Assembly (NCBI RefSeq): GCF_003185895.1
Contig: NZ_QHLY01000012.1
Coordinates: 1,513,843-1,577,842, forward strand
Reading direction: 5' to 3'
Source of the DNA: Cryobacterium arcticum
GTDB taxonomy: Bacteria; Actinomycetota; Actinomycetes; Actinomycetales; Microbacteriaceae
Length of the DNA stretch: 64,000 nucleotides
The position numbers were made by a program, and so were the translations under genes. Within the stretch, counting starts at the first letter, position 1. Each line of letters begins with the position of its first letter. Below the pieces are notes generated by a model. The model was not told the DNA's origin and ran no database searches. It saw nothing but the letters and a program-made list of their open reading frames with translations. Shown here in pieces: positions 24,634 to 32,680 of the stretch.

Positions 24634-27287
24634 AATTTCACCGACTGCGTCGCCAAAATCCCATCGTCCAGGGTGTCGGCTTTGTTGATCTGTTCGATTT
24701 CGTCTTCGGCTGATTCAAAAGTCTCTGCACTCAAGTCGGCCGACCAATACTCGACCTCAGAGTGCTTCGCGCGTGCCCGAGGGAAGAAGAGCGCGATCCC
24801 GATCACGTCCAGCGCCGCGCCCAGGGGCGAACGAGCGGAATTTTCGTCCCAAGGGAGCTGGGGTTGAGAATCTTTGTCTATCGGATAGATGCAAAGAAGC
24901 CCTTGAGGGCCCAGCACATCGTCTCGAATAGCAAGCAAGTTGGCGTCGGTCAATTTTTGTGACTTCTGAGCCAGCTCCGCTTGGATTTCAGCGTAGGACC
25001 AATCCATGTCCGCAACCCGGTCGATCGTCGAGACCACTGACTTCACATTCGCGATCCTCGGGTTCGCCAAGTTCAGTCGGCTTCTTCGGAGGAGCCTGAC
25101 ATCATCGTTCAGTCCCAAATCCAACATGGAGGATTCGCTATCGGGGCGCTCCATAAATACGATGTTCCAGTTCAGCAGGCTGTCGGCTCGATTTTCGTTT
25201 TCGATGTAATCAACCAGGAGCTTGCTCTTGACGCTTTGGGAATTCGCGTGGAACTCGTAGTCGGTCAGGAACTCCAGAAGGTCCCTAGCATGAACGTTCC
25301 GGAACCCTCGACGGTCCTTGCCGAACGTACTTTCCTCAAAGCCGGACTGGAGGAGTCCTCCGACAAAGCGTCTGACGGAATCGATATTGCCTTGAAGCCA
25401 CGCCTTGTCCTCGGTATTGAACAAGATCGTTTGTGGTCGCTTCTCACTGAAGCTCATCTGCGCTCGTACAGCATGTCGCATCTTTGCCGCGGCAGTGATT
25501 GCCATTGAAGGATGGGACCTTATACGTACTGCCACTTCTGAGGGAGTGAGATGTTCGGCCTCAAATCGAGAGATTTCAAGTCGGATGTCAGCTTCCACCA
25601 TGGAAAGATCCATGAACCACTCATGCAGCTCGGATGTCATCCAGATACGAACCAAATCCTCGTATCCCTTCCGATAGCCGAACCATCGGCCCATCTGAAG
25701 CAATGTGTCATATGCAGACGCCGAGCGAACGAAATAGCTCGACACCAGTCCTTCGAGAGTTAGCCCTCGTGACAAGGTGTTGCCACCGATGACAACGGAC
25801 ACCGACGGGATCTCGTCGTCGTAGGCCAGCCGATCCGTGGACAGGTAGTTGTCGACGACAGTGCGTACCTGCCGGGCGACCGAGCCAAGAAGCGGCCGGA
25901 TCTCTTCGAAAGAGAAGAACCGGTAGTCGAAAAGTGAGGAGGGAAGCTTTTCACCTTCGCTATTCCAAATAGTTTCCAAACGTCCGAGTGCCTCGCGGTC
26001 GTCAGTTTCCAGAGACTTGACCAGTGCCCGTATCTTTTGGCTCACTGCCCCTGCCACCCGGACGTGCGCCTCAGCCAGCATCGAAGTGTGGATCAACATG
26101 GTGGAGTGGACGTTGCCTGTGCCGCGAAGACGCCTTGCCGCCGTTGCCAAGATGAACCATTCAATTGCCTGTCCCAGGCTCCTGTCCACGGTTGGATCCC
26201 ACCCGTAAACCGCACCCTTCCCGGAAGGTGGTCGAATCACGGCAGCTTCGTCGTCGGGAATGGTTCTAATGACGTTTAGCCCGTCGGAATCTGAGTCTTC
26301 GGGTCGCGTCTTTTCAGGCAGTCCGAAGAGCTCCTCCGCGCCAAAATATCCGACCGGTCGTGGTAGCGGAACCACAAAATCCCTCGGGTAGAAATCGTGG
26401 GGATCATTTGCGTTGATCAAAAGGTTGGCGAACGGGGTGGCTGTATAGGCGACATAAGCTGCCTTCGGTTTGCGAAGAATTTCCTTCATCAAGCCATTTA
26501 TCCGGGATGCTCTGCCTCGAGGTCCGACATCAATGCTCGCTTGGTCCGCCTCATCGTCAATGAGAAGGATGGGGTTGTTGGCGAGCTGCACCGGCCCGGC
26601 CGCGGCGAGCCAGTCACGCAATCGACGAAGTCTGGCCGGGTTCTTCTTTACCACTGCTATGAATCGCAAGTCAGTTCCACTAAGTAGGGCAGCCGCATTC
26701 TCCTTGGCCTCGTAAAAGTCTGAGTCCATGGAGGTGAGTTTGTACCAAGCTTGCGAACCAAGACTCTGGTCGATGCGAGATTGGGTCTGACTCCTCAGAT
26801 TCTCGGTCGTGCCAGAGAGAACAACGAAAATCCGGTAACCAGAATCCGCAGCCTTCGCGATCACCGAAATGAAGTTCGTAGTCTTCCCGCTCTGCACATA
26901 ACCTAAGACGAGTCCCCGAGTAGAGAACTCTGGCACTCCAGGTGCCCTCATAGCGGATAGCACTACGGAAGAGGCAGAGTCAATCCCTATGACGGGGCTT
27001 TCACCAAGGCTGTGTTCAAGTTCTATTCGTAGTGGAGGCCAGAAGAAATCTGTCGGCTGCGGTCCCGGGTACCAAGAATTCTTTCGCGTCTCCATGGAGA
27101 GCAGAACTCCTGGATCGTCCATCTTGCGGATCAATCCGACCGAGGTTTCGAAGTCGATGCGGGCTTTCGCCAGCACGTCATTCGGCACCCATCGCCTAAG
27201 CCGGTCAACGGCCCCGTCGATAGAAAGTCCGCCCCGCACACCCACTGCGATATCGGCCACGACCTCGGCTATGGACTCTTCGCTCAT
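24630..27287 (-). CDS. Z1 domain superfamily II helicase-like protein
   Basis: An 885-residue first gene of the operon. Walker A is LGYVQSGKTTNFI (Lys135), Walker B is ILLIDDEADQASI (~240-250), motif III is YTATPFANL (281-289), and the C-terminal helicase lobe has VVIGGNTLSRGLTLEGL and LLQMGRWFGYRKGYEDLVRIWM with arginine fingers. The long C-terminal part (~600-885) contains the Z1-type extension. Z1 proteins are found beside GHKL ATPases, methyltransferases and nucleases in restriction-like systems, where they are thought to move along DNA. The ATG at 27287 faces a 202-base divergent promoter region shared with the small gene at 27490. Confidence 0.92.
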   Translation of the reverse strand: MSEESIAEVVADIAVGVRGGLSIDGAVDRLRRWVPNDVLAKARIDFETSVGLIRKMDDPGVLLSMETRKNSWYPGPQPTDFFWPPLRIELEHSLGESPVIGIDSASSVVLSAMRAPGVPEFSTRGLVLGYVQSGKTTNFISVIAKAADSGYRIFVVLSGTTENLRSQTQSRIDQSLGSQAWYKLTSMDSDFYEAKENAAALLSGTDLRFIAVVKKNPARLRRLRDWLAAAGPVQLANNPILLIDDEADQASIDVGPRGRASRINGLMKEILRKPKAAYVAYTATPFANLLINANDPHDFYPRDFVVPLPRPVGYFGAEELFGLPEKTRPEDSDSDGLNVIRTIPDDEAAVIRPPSGKGAVYGWDPTVDRSLGQAIEWFILATAARRLRGTGNVHSTMLIHTSMLAEAHVRVAGAVSQKIRALVKSLETDDREALGRLETIWNSEGEKLPSSLFDYRFFSFEEIRPLLGSVARQVRTVVDNYLSTDRLAYDDEIPSVSVVIGGNTLSRGLTLEGLVSSYFVRSASAYDTLLQMGRWFGYRKGYEDLVRIWMTSELHEWFMDLSMVEADIRLEISRFEAEHLTPSEVAVRIRSHPSMAITAAAKMRHAVRAQMSFSEKRPQTILFNTEDKAWLQGNIDSVRRFVGGLLQSGFEESTFGKDRRGFRNVHARDLLEFLTDYEFHANSQSVKSKLLVDYIENENRADSLLNWNIVFMERPDSESSMLDLGLNDDVRLLRRSRLNLANPRIANVKSVVSTIDRVADMDWSYAEIQAELAQKSQKLTDANLLAIRDDVLGPQGLLCIYPIDKDSQPQLPWDENSARSPLGAALDVIGIALFFPRARAKHSEVEYWSADLSAETFESAEDEIEQINKADTLDDGILATQSVKL

Positions 27288-27489
27288 ATTTCCCCCGTAC
27301 CGCTCCCGCGCCCGCTACATCACGGACCTCCACTGCTAAACATAGTGTCGACAGACGACAGAGCCGTCGGGTGTAGTCTCGCTGTCGAGCTGGGCCCTCT
27401 GCAGGAGGGCCTTGCTGTTCGCCACAGCTACTTGAGGATCAGATGAGAGCCAGAAGTGGTTCTGCATCTCTACGCTAATTGGGGGAAGA
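27288..27489. promoter_or_regulatory. Divergent promoter region of the Z1 operon and the small gene
   Basis: The 202 bases between the Z1 start and the small gene must carry promoters in both directions. No strong palindrome stands out. A GC-rich hairpin-like patch (GCCCTCTGCAGGAGGGC) lies near 27393-27409. Confidence 0.4.
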
Positions 27490-27774
27490 ATGGCTCGTGT
27501 GCGGTCACTAAGTAAAGGCCATCAGAATGTTGCAATTCACGGCTCATCTGTCGACTGCTATTTCCAAATGGTGGCGGGCCCGGAGAACACCACAATTCTC
27601 CACCTCAGCACCTTCGGATCGGATGATCGGCACTCGGCGCCAAAGAGTAGCCAGTCTTTGCAGATCGATGAAGTCATTGCCTCGGAGCTGCTCAAAGTCA
27701 TCAGAGGCACCTTCCCCAACCTCTTCGGCGAGCTGGGCGGCTCCGAGTCGAAGGGTGGTCTGCCTGTCTCGTAG
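27490..27774 (+). CDS. Small conserved protein of the restriction-like locus (94 residues)
   Basis: A compact 94-residue protein with a good start context (GGGGGA before ATG). Sequence pieces such as MARVRSLSKGHQNVAIHG, ILHLSTFGSDDRHSAPKSSQ and SLQIDEVIASELLKVIR appear conserved in small proteins beside restriction genes. Some of these carry a misleading formyltransferase annotation (recollection). It is divergent from Z1 and 129 bases upstream of vsr. A regulatory, inhibitor or accessory role is possible; nothing in the sequence decides it. Confidence 0.7.
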   Translation: MARVRSLSKGHQNVAIHGSSVDCYFQMVAGPENTTILHLSTFGSDDRHSAPKSSQSLQIDEVIASELLKVIRGTFPNLFGELGGSESKGGLPVS

Positions 27775-27903
27775 CTGCGGCGTAATCCACGCCCATCTGC
27801 TGGCTGCGCAGGAGCTCCCATGGTGCGAACACGCCGCTGCGTCGACTCCCTCGCCCGCACTTGAACGTTGGCTTACCAGCCTTGAGTCACATATTCTCGA
27901 CGG

Positions 27904-28344
27904 ATGGCCGACGTACTCACTCCAGAGCAACGTCGCAAGAATATGTCTGGTATTCGAGCGACGGATACCAAGCCGGAGCTGATGTTGCGTCGAAGGATTC
28001 ATGCAGCGGGCTACCGGTACCGGTTGCACGTTCGTTCCTTACCTGGTACACCAGACATCGTTTTCACTCGAAGGAAATGCGTCATATTCGTCAACGGCTG
28101 TTTTTGGCACAGCCACTCATGCCGGTTCGGCCTAGTGAAGCCCGTTACGAATGCAGCTTTCTGGGAGGAGAAGCGGCGGCGCACTGTCGTGCGCGATGCA
28201 GTGAAACGCGATGAACTAGAAGCACTGGGCTGGTCGGTCCTCAACATATGGGAATGTGAACTCCGCGATTTGGCGCGGTTAGATGACTCGATCGTCCAAT
28301 TCCTAGGAACGGCTGGGTCCGTGACGGCGGACCGGTCCAGATAG
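27904..28344 (+). CDS. vsr: Very short patch repair endonuclease
   Basis: A 146-residue Vsr-type endonuclease. MADVLTPEQRRKNMSGIRATDTKPELMLRR is the classic N-terminus. GTPDIVFTRRKCVIFVNGCFWHSH carries catalytic Asp51 and the aromatic and His residues, and LGWSVLNIWECELRD is near the end. Vsr nicks 5' of the T in T:G mismatches that arise when 5-methylcytosine deaminates, so it normally accompanies an m5C methyltransferase, here the gene at 18051-19637. In GHKL/Z1 loci a Vsr-fold protein may instead serve as a nuclease of the system. The length is that of a full Vsr. Confidence 0.93.
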   Translation: MADVLTPEQRRKNMSGIRATDTKPELMLRRRIHAAGYRYRLHVRSLPGTPDIVFTRRKCVIFVNGCFWHSHSCRFGLVKPVTNAAFWEEKRRRTVVRDAVKRDELEALGWSVLNIWECELRDLARLDDSIVQFLGTAGSVTADRSR

Positions 28345-28610
28345 ATTCCGAGAGCGCACCCGCGTCGAAAGCTCGGGCGCGGCGCCAAAGTTCTTGATTT
28401 CCATCGAGGCCGACCGCGATCAGGACGGCACACCTATTCCGCTATCGCCGAGCACAGCAGAGATGGGCGTCCTTGCCACCAGGCACCGCGACGACCTAAG
28501 CACCGAGTTAGCGCAGCGCCGCAGCATAGACATTAGCGCCTTGTTCAACGCTCTCTGCGATCCGATCCCACGCCGCACCACTTGGCCGGCGGTATTGGCA
28601 CCAGATGTCT
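28345..28610. other. Convergent gap with a possible relic frame
   Basis: A plus-strand frame open over 28325-28627 reads FLISIEADRDQDG and LATRHRDDLSTELAQRRSI with plausible codon bias, but it begins with TTG, has no Shine-Dalgarno and matches nothing I know. It could be the degraded end of a gene. Confidence 0.3.
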
Positions 28611-30386
28611 CTAGTTCCGCGGTATGAATTGCCGCAAATGCTCACGAAGAGCCGGATCGCACACGTAAATGAAGGTGCCCCGGATGCCGCGTGTCAGCAG
28701 GACCGCATAGATATTAGTGATGAAACGCAGGAGGTCCTCGTCGGTGTAAACCTTGCCTAGGACCTTGTTGTTCTCCTTGCCCTTTAGATCGAAATACTGT
28801 GCCCTGTCGACGGTAAGCCGCCCCTCTGCGGCGGCGTATCGGAGATCGGGCCCGATGATGACCCCGGCGTAGTTGAGGTCATACCCCTGCACGGTGTGAA
28901 TTGAGCCGACTTCATCAAGTGATGTCGGCGATGCTATCCAGTCAGTTTGCGTGCTGTTCCAACGGAGCTTTGCGTCATCGAATTCGATGTCGTAGGCGCC
29001 TTTATCGGTCTTGGTCTTCCAAGGCCAAGCGAATCCGGCGACCAATCGCGAGAGCCCTACCTCGGCATCCAGGCGGCGTATTTCTGCGTGCATGTCAGCG
29101 ACGCTGTCGAACATGCGAAGGTCATACCCTTCAAAAGTCTCAGGACGCACTGGTAGCGAGACTCCCCCGGCGGCCGGGCCCAGTATCAGTCGAACGTAGC
29201 CCACATAGTCTGCGCCGGCGCGGACCCGCATTTGGGTAGCGAGGGGGTAGTTGCGATTGGCCGCGCGCGCACGTTCTACTAGCCGCGAGAGGACTTCGGG
29301 AGGAAGATCCGCGGGTCGAACGCTCTGGGCGGCGTCAAGCAGGAGAATCTGGTGTGTGCTCTTGGCCCGGATCCAATCGAGCTGAGTCTTCGTTGTGTCA
29401 TCGGTGCCGAACAGCTTCTCGGTGATCATCTGGAACTTCTTGTTCTGCACGCCTGACGGTTGATTGGCTCGCTGGTTCAGACGATGCGATTCGTCGACAA
29501 TCAGCAGATCAAAGTGTTCGTTTGACTCCCCCACCTCGAACGCCGTCATCACCATGTCGGGCTTCAATCCCGGCGTCTTCTTGAACACCTTCTTGATCGA
29601 GTTCCGCAACGACTGTTGGGGAACCACAAGACCGATTCGGATACCGGAAAGGCGTTGCTTGTATTCACCGCCAAAAAACTCGGAGAAGAGTGAATCGCTA
29701 TCAAGGTCTTCAGTCGGAACAGAATTCGCGATGTCCACGAGCAGCTTCAGCATGTAAATGGCGACAACGGTCTTGCCAGTTCCAGGTTCGCCTTGCACGA
29801 CTGTAGTGCTCGTGGCTCCAGAACCCAGGTCCTCGAATAGGCCCTCGAGGATGCCCTCAACCGCGACTGCCTGGTCCAAGGTCAGCGCCTTGAAGGGCGA
29901 CAGCTTGAAGAGATCGCTGTTCTCAATTTCCGGGATACTCCGAGTGAAGACCCCATCGCGCCTGAGCTGATCAAACACCTCCAGAAATGAGGCTTGATAG
30001 CGGTCTCGATCGAAGTAATCAGATTCGGTGATTCCATCGTTGCGATTCAGGACCCGGTACGAACCATCGCCGGCGAGCATCCTAATAAGGTACGACTCGA
30101 GATCGAGGCAGACAGACTTGTTGAAGGACTCGTCGACGATGACCCTGACGGTACTGAGGTGTCTCTTGTCTGGGGCGACCAGATGCTGGCGCATACGCGC
30201 GACAGCATTTCTGGACTCGCCTACGTAGACATCGTTCAATCGCCCGCCTCGCATGATCGGGCGACTGGCAGTGGCATCGTCCAGGACGTACACCACAGGC
30301 CAGTTTGTGTTGCGGTGGTCGCCCGGAGCCCATGTCGAGATTGACTCGCTAGTGAATTTCAGATGCTCGATCTTAAAGGGCGTCAT
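28611..30386 (-). CDS. GIY-YIG nuclease fused to a DUF2075 helicase/ATPase
   Basis: A 591-residue two-part protein. Residues ~28-110 form a GIY-YIG-like nuclease: VVYVL (31-35), NDVYVGES (51-58), AVARMRQH and the conserved Glu in DLESYLIRM. Residues ~165-580 form a DUF2075 (Schlafen-like P-loop) ATPase with Walker A QGEPGTGKTVVAI (Lys195), Walker B DLLIVDESHRLNQ, and a UvrD-like C-terminal part VGSIHTVQGYDLNYAGVIIG. Such fusions occur in defence islands. It overlaps the MazG-like gene upstream by 14 bases, so the two proteins are made together. The likely function is nucleic-acid cleavage driven or gated by ATP. Confidence 0.88.
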   Translation of the reverse strand: MTPFKIEHLKFTSESISTWAPGDHRNTNWPVVYVLDDATASRPIMRGGRLNDVYVGESRNAVARMRQHLVAPDKRHLSTVRVIVDESFNKSVCLDLESYLIRMLAGDGSYRVLNRNDGITESDYFDRDRYQASFLEVFDQLRRDGVFTRSIPEIENSDLFKLSPFKALTLDQAVAVEGILEGLFEDLGSGATSTTVVQGEPGTGKTVVAIYMLKLLVDIANSVPTEDLDSDSLFSEFFGGEYKQRLSGIRIGLVVPQQSLRNSIKKVFKKTPGLKPDMVMTAFEVGESNEHFDLLIVDESHRLNQRANQPSGVQNKKFQMITEKLFGTDDTTKTQLDWIRAKSTHQILLLDAAQSVRPADLPPEVLSRLVERARAANRNYPLATQMRVRAGADYVGYVRLILGPAAGGVSLPVRPETFEGYDLRMFDSVADMHAEIRRLDAEVGLSRLVAGFAWPWKTKTDKGAYDIEFDDAKLRWNSTQTDWIASPTSLDEVGSIHTVQGYDLNYAGVIIGPDLRYAAAEGRLTVDRAQYFDLKGKENNKVLGKVYTDEDLLRFITNIYAVLLTRGIRGTFIYVCDPALREHLRQFIPRN

Positions 30387-30693
30387 ATTTGGTGCTGCGC
30401 CCCCGGGCCTTGTCGGCAGGGTATTTCGCTCTCGTTGTTACGAGCTTGTCGCGAACGATCTGATCAGGATCAGCGCCGATACGGTCGGCGAGCATGATGC
30501 AGTAGGTGAGGACATCGGCGAGTTCTTCGCGCACCCGATCCATGTCACCGTCGGCATTCCATTGAAAGCACTCGAGAAGCTCGCTTGCCTCGATGGAGAT
30601 GCTCTTTGCGAGGTTCTCCGGAGTGTGAAACTGCGCCCAATCGCGCTCCGCTACGAAAGCTGCGATTTCTTGCCGGAGTGTCTGATCGACCAT
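30373..30693 (-). CDS. MazG-like nucleotide pyrophosphohydrolase
   Basis: A 106-residue all-alpha NTP pyrophosphatase of the MazG/RS21-C6 type. SISIEASELLECFQW and REELADVLTYCIMLADRIG supply the ExxE and ExxD metal ligands. Family members hydrolyse dNTPs or modified nucleotides to monophosphates. It is the first gene of a two-gene unit with the GIY-YIG/DUF2075 protein (14-base overlap). Nucleotide depletion linked to a nuclease would fit antiviral defence, though housecleaning is equally possible. Confidence 0.9.
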   Translation of the reverse strand: MVDQTLRQEIAAFVAERDWAQFHTPENLAKSISIEASELLECFQWNADGDMDRVREELADVLTYCIMLADRIGADPDQIVRDKLVTTRAKYPADKARGRSTKYDAL

Positions 30694-30796
30694 GCCGCCA
30701 ACCTAGCAGTTGGAGAATAGGCGGTCCGTCGAGTCGTCGATGACTCGACGGGGGAACTCAAGAACCCTGATCGCACTCCGGCACTAGGCTCCGGAC

Positions 30797-31441
30797 ATGA
30801 CCGACGAGATCGAATGGCTGGTTCCACCTGCGGCAGTGCCGCTTATCGGCAATAACTCCTTCGTTGGGATGCCCGGCGAGGCCCGGGTTCAAGACTTCTG
30901 GCAGTTCGCTTTGGGCGACCTTCGAATGAATAACGCTCGTGGGTATCTCGCTGAATTCTTGGTCGGCAAGGCGCTCGGAATTGAACCGCTGATCCGAATC
31001 GAGTGGGACTCATTCGATCTTCTCTTTGGCGACATCACAATCGAGGTCAAGTCATCTGCGTACCTCCAGGCGTGGGACCAACGGAGAATTAGCACTCTGT
31101 CGTTTTCCGGCTTGAAGGGGACCCGTTACAATCCCCGCGCTCCCCTGGGCGGAGAGGACCCATTGGGCAAGCGGTATAACGCAATGGTCTATGTCTTCTG
31201 CGTACAAACAGCCACCACCCACGAGGCCTACAACCCGCTGGACGTGTCTCAATGGGAGTTCCATGTCGTGAGGCGACGCGCGCTCGCGGCGACCGGTCTT
31301 CAGAGCCTAGGCATCGGCAGGGTACGGAAGCTGTCCGAGGGCACGACAGTCTGGGCGGATCTGGCCGCCAAGGTCACTATGGCGGCCGTCGGCGAGGCAA
31401 GAGACGATGACGACCCCGATTGGTGGAAACGCTCTTTGTAG
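30797..31441 (+). CDS. Putative PD-(D/E)XK restriction-endonuclease-like protein
   Basis: A 214-residue protein with an apparent PD-(D/E)XK site: Glu53 in GYLAEFLVGKALG, Asp74 in WDSFDLLFGDI, and Glu83-x-Lys85 in TIEVKSSAYLQAW. The distances (D-x8-E-x-K) fit type II restriction endonucleases. A later YNAMVYVFCVQ strand and WEFHVVRR also look like core elements. No methyltransferase is directly coupled. The gene is divergent from the MazG-like gene, so this may be a solitary endonuclease or an effector. Confidence 0.65.
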   Translation: MTDEIEWLVPPAAVPLIGNNSFVGMPGEARVQDFWQFALGDLRMNNARGYLAEFLVGKALGIEPLIRIEWDSFDLLFGDITIEVKSSAYLQAWDQRRISTLSFSGLKGTRYNPRAPLGGEDPLGKRYNAMVYVFCVQTATTHEAYNPLDVSQWEFHVVRRRALAATGLQSLGIGRVRKLSEGTTVWADLAAKVTMAAVGEARDDDDPDWWKRSL

Positions 31442-31494
31442 GAGTTGCTGCAACGGGGCCAGGCCCGTCCAGGAGCCGAGGGCCATGCGCCCTT

Positions 31495-32388
31495 TCAGCC
31501 GACGAACCTGTTGCTCTTGCCGAGGTTGCATGACTGGCAGAGTGTCTGGAGGTTCTCCGGCACGGTCAGGCCGTCGTGGCTCACCGGGGTGATGTGATCG
31601 ATGTGCAGGACGGTGCCGTCGGCTGCCGATGCGCCGCACATCCGGCAGCGGTAGTCATCCCTCTTCAGGATCGTCACGCGGAGCCCTGAGGTCATCAGGC
31701 TCCGCTCGCGCTGACGCAGGGCGGCGGTTGTGGACTGGCGCGCGCGCGAAGCCTGCGCGGCGTGCAGGCCGTGCTGAAGCTGTTCGAAGTTCCACTCGAC
31801 GTGCTTTGAGTAGGAGTTCTGTCCCTTTGGGCTGGTGTACCTCACCGTCGTGATGATCCTGGCGGTCGGTGTCGGGTACGCCAGCTTGCGGCGATGAAAA
31901 TCCTTCTTTTCGATCGCGGCATACTTCTCGTCCCTCAGACGCGGATGGCTGCTCCGGCCGAGCGACCCGAATTCAATTGCCTCGAAATCAAGGTTGTACG
32001 TTCGGAAAAACCTCGTCGGAGCCAGCCGCATTTCGATCTCTTGCAGGTACCACAGCTCGCTCTCGAGAACGTTCACGCTCATTCGTGACGGCAGATCGAA
32101 TCGATCGAACTTGGCCTTGGTATTGACGGACACAGAGTACGCATGACTAATCGGATTGGCGCTGGGCACGAGGGATCGAGATCGTGAGTTGAGCTCTTCG
32201 AGCCGGTTCAGGGCGTCGCTTGAACCGCGCACGAGCTGCCGTCGCTTGAGTGCCACCAACAGCCAGGCCAGGGCTACAGCGAGGACGATGATGACGGCAA
32301 CAAATACAAGCGTCAACGCCGTAGTCAGGCTGTCGGCTGGGATTGCAGGGTCTACTTCGTAGTAGGGCAGGTGACCTAGGGTTCGCAA
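31495..32388 (-). CDS. Membrane-anchored HNH endonuclease
   Basis: A 297-residue protein. One transmembrane helix lies at about residues 23-47 (TTALTLVFVAVIIVLAVALAW), followed by a basic stretch, ~170 residues with no known domain, and a C-terminal HNH nuclease: ILKRDDYRCRMCGASAADG, HIDHITPVSHDGL, NLQTLCQSCNLGKSNR. The CxxC...HIDH...CxxC zinc/HNH pattern is complete. Anchoring a nuclease to the inner membrane is uncommon and would suit degradation of entering DNA. It ends the low-GC island on the right. The gene is separate from its neighbours. Confidence 0.85.
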   Translation of the reverse strand: MRTLGHLPYYEVDPAIPADSLTTALTLVFVAVIIVLAVALAWLLVALKRRQLVRGSSDALNRLEELNSRSRSLVPSANPISHAYSVSVNTKAKFDRFDLPSRMSVNVLESELWYLQEIEMRLAPTRFFRTYNLDFEAIEFGSLGRSSHPRLRDEKYAAIEKKDFHRRKLAYPTPTARIITTVRYTSPKGQNSYSKHVEWNFEQLQHGLHAAQASRARQSTTAALRQRERSLMTSGLRVTILKRDDYRCRMCGASAADGTVLHIDHITPVSHDGLTVPENLQTLCQSCNLGKSNRFVG

Positions 32389-32680
32389 GCGATGCCTTCG
32401 CGGTTGAGATGATGGATGGAGCAGGCACGCGCACGAGCCGCGAGATCATATGTCTCTCACGGGCGAGAAGGGGCGCAGCAACCACAAGCTAACAGCGCAG
32501 GCCCCCCGGAGAACGTGCTTCCCACGGCGTTTATCGCCCCCAGTTCGGGGTCGTCACCGCCTTTTCAGTGAGCAGTCGGTCTCGCATGATTGCGACGCTT
32601 CGTGGGAGGCGAACTGGGCAAGGCCTTGCCGAACAGCGTTAACTGCTCGCGCAAGGCCTCAGCCGTCACGCGCCGCGCCC
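32389..32680. other. Right-hand boundary gap of the island
   Basis: These 292 bases separate the HNH gene from the catabolic operon. A perfect 14-bp palindrome GGCAAGGCCTTGCC (32617-32630) may be part of a terminator for the minus-strand operon ending at 32681. There is no gene and no tRNA. Confidence 0.45.

Noticed and set aside
14000..32500. Prophage or conjugative element as the origin of the island
   Set aside because: No integrase, terminase, portal, relaxase or type IV secretion gene and no flanking tRNA were found.
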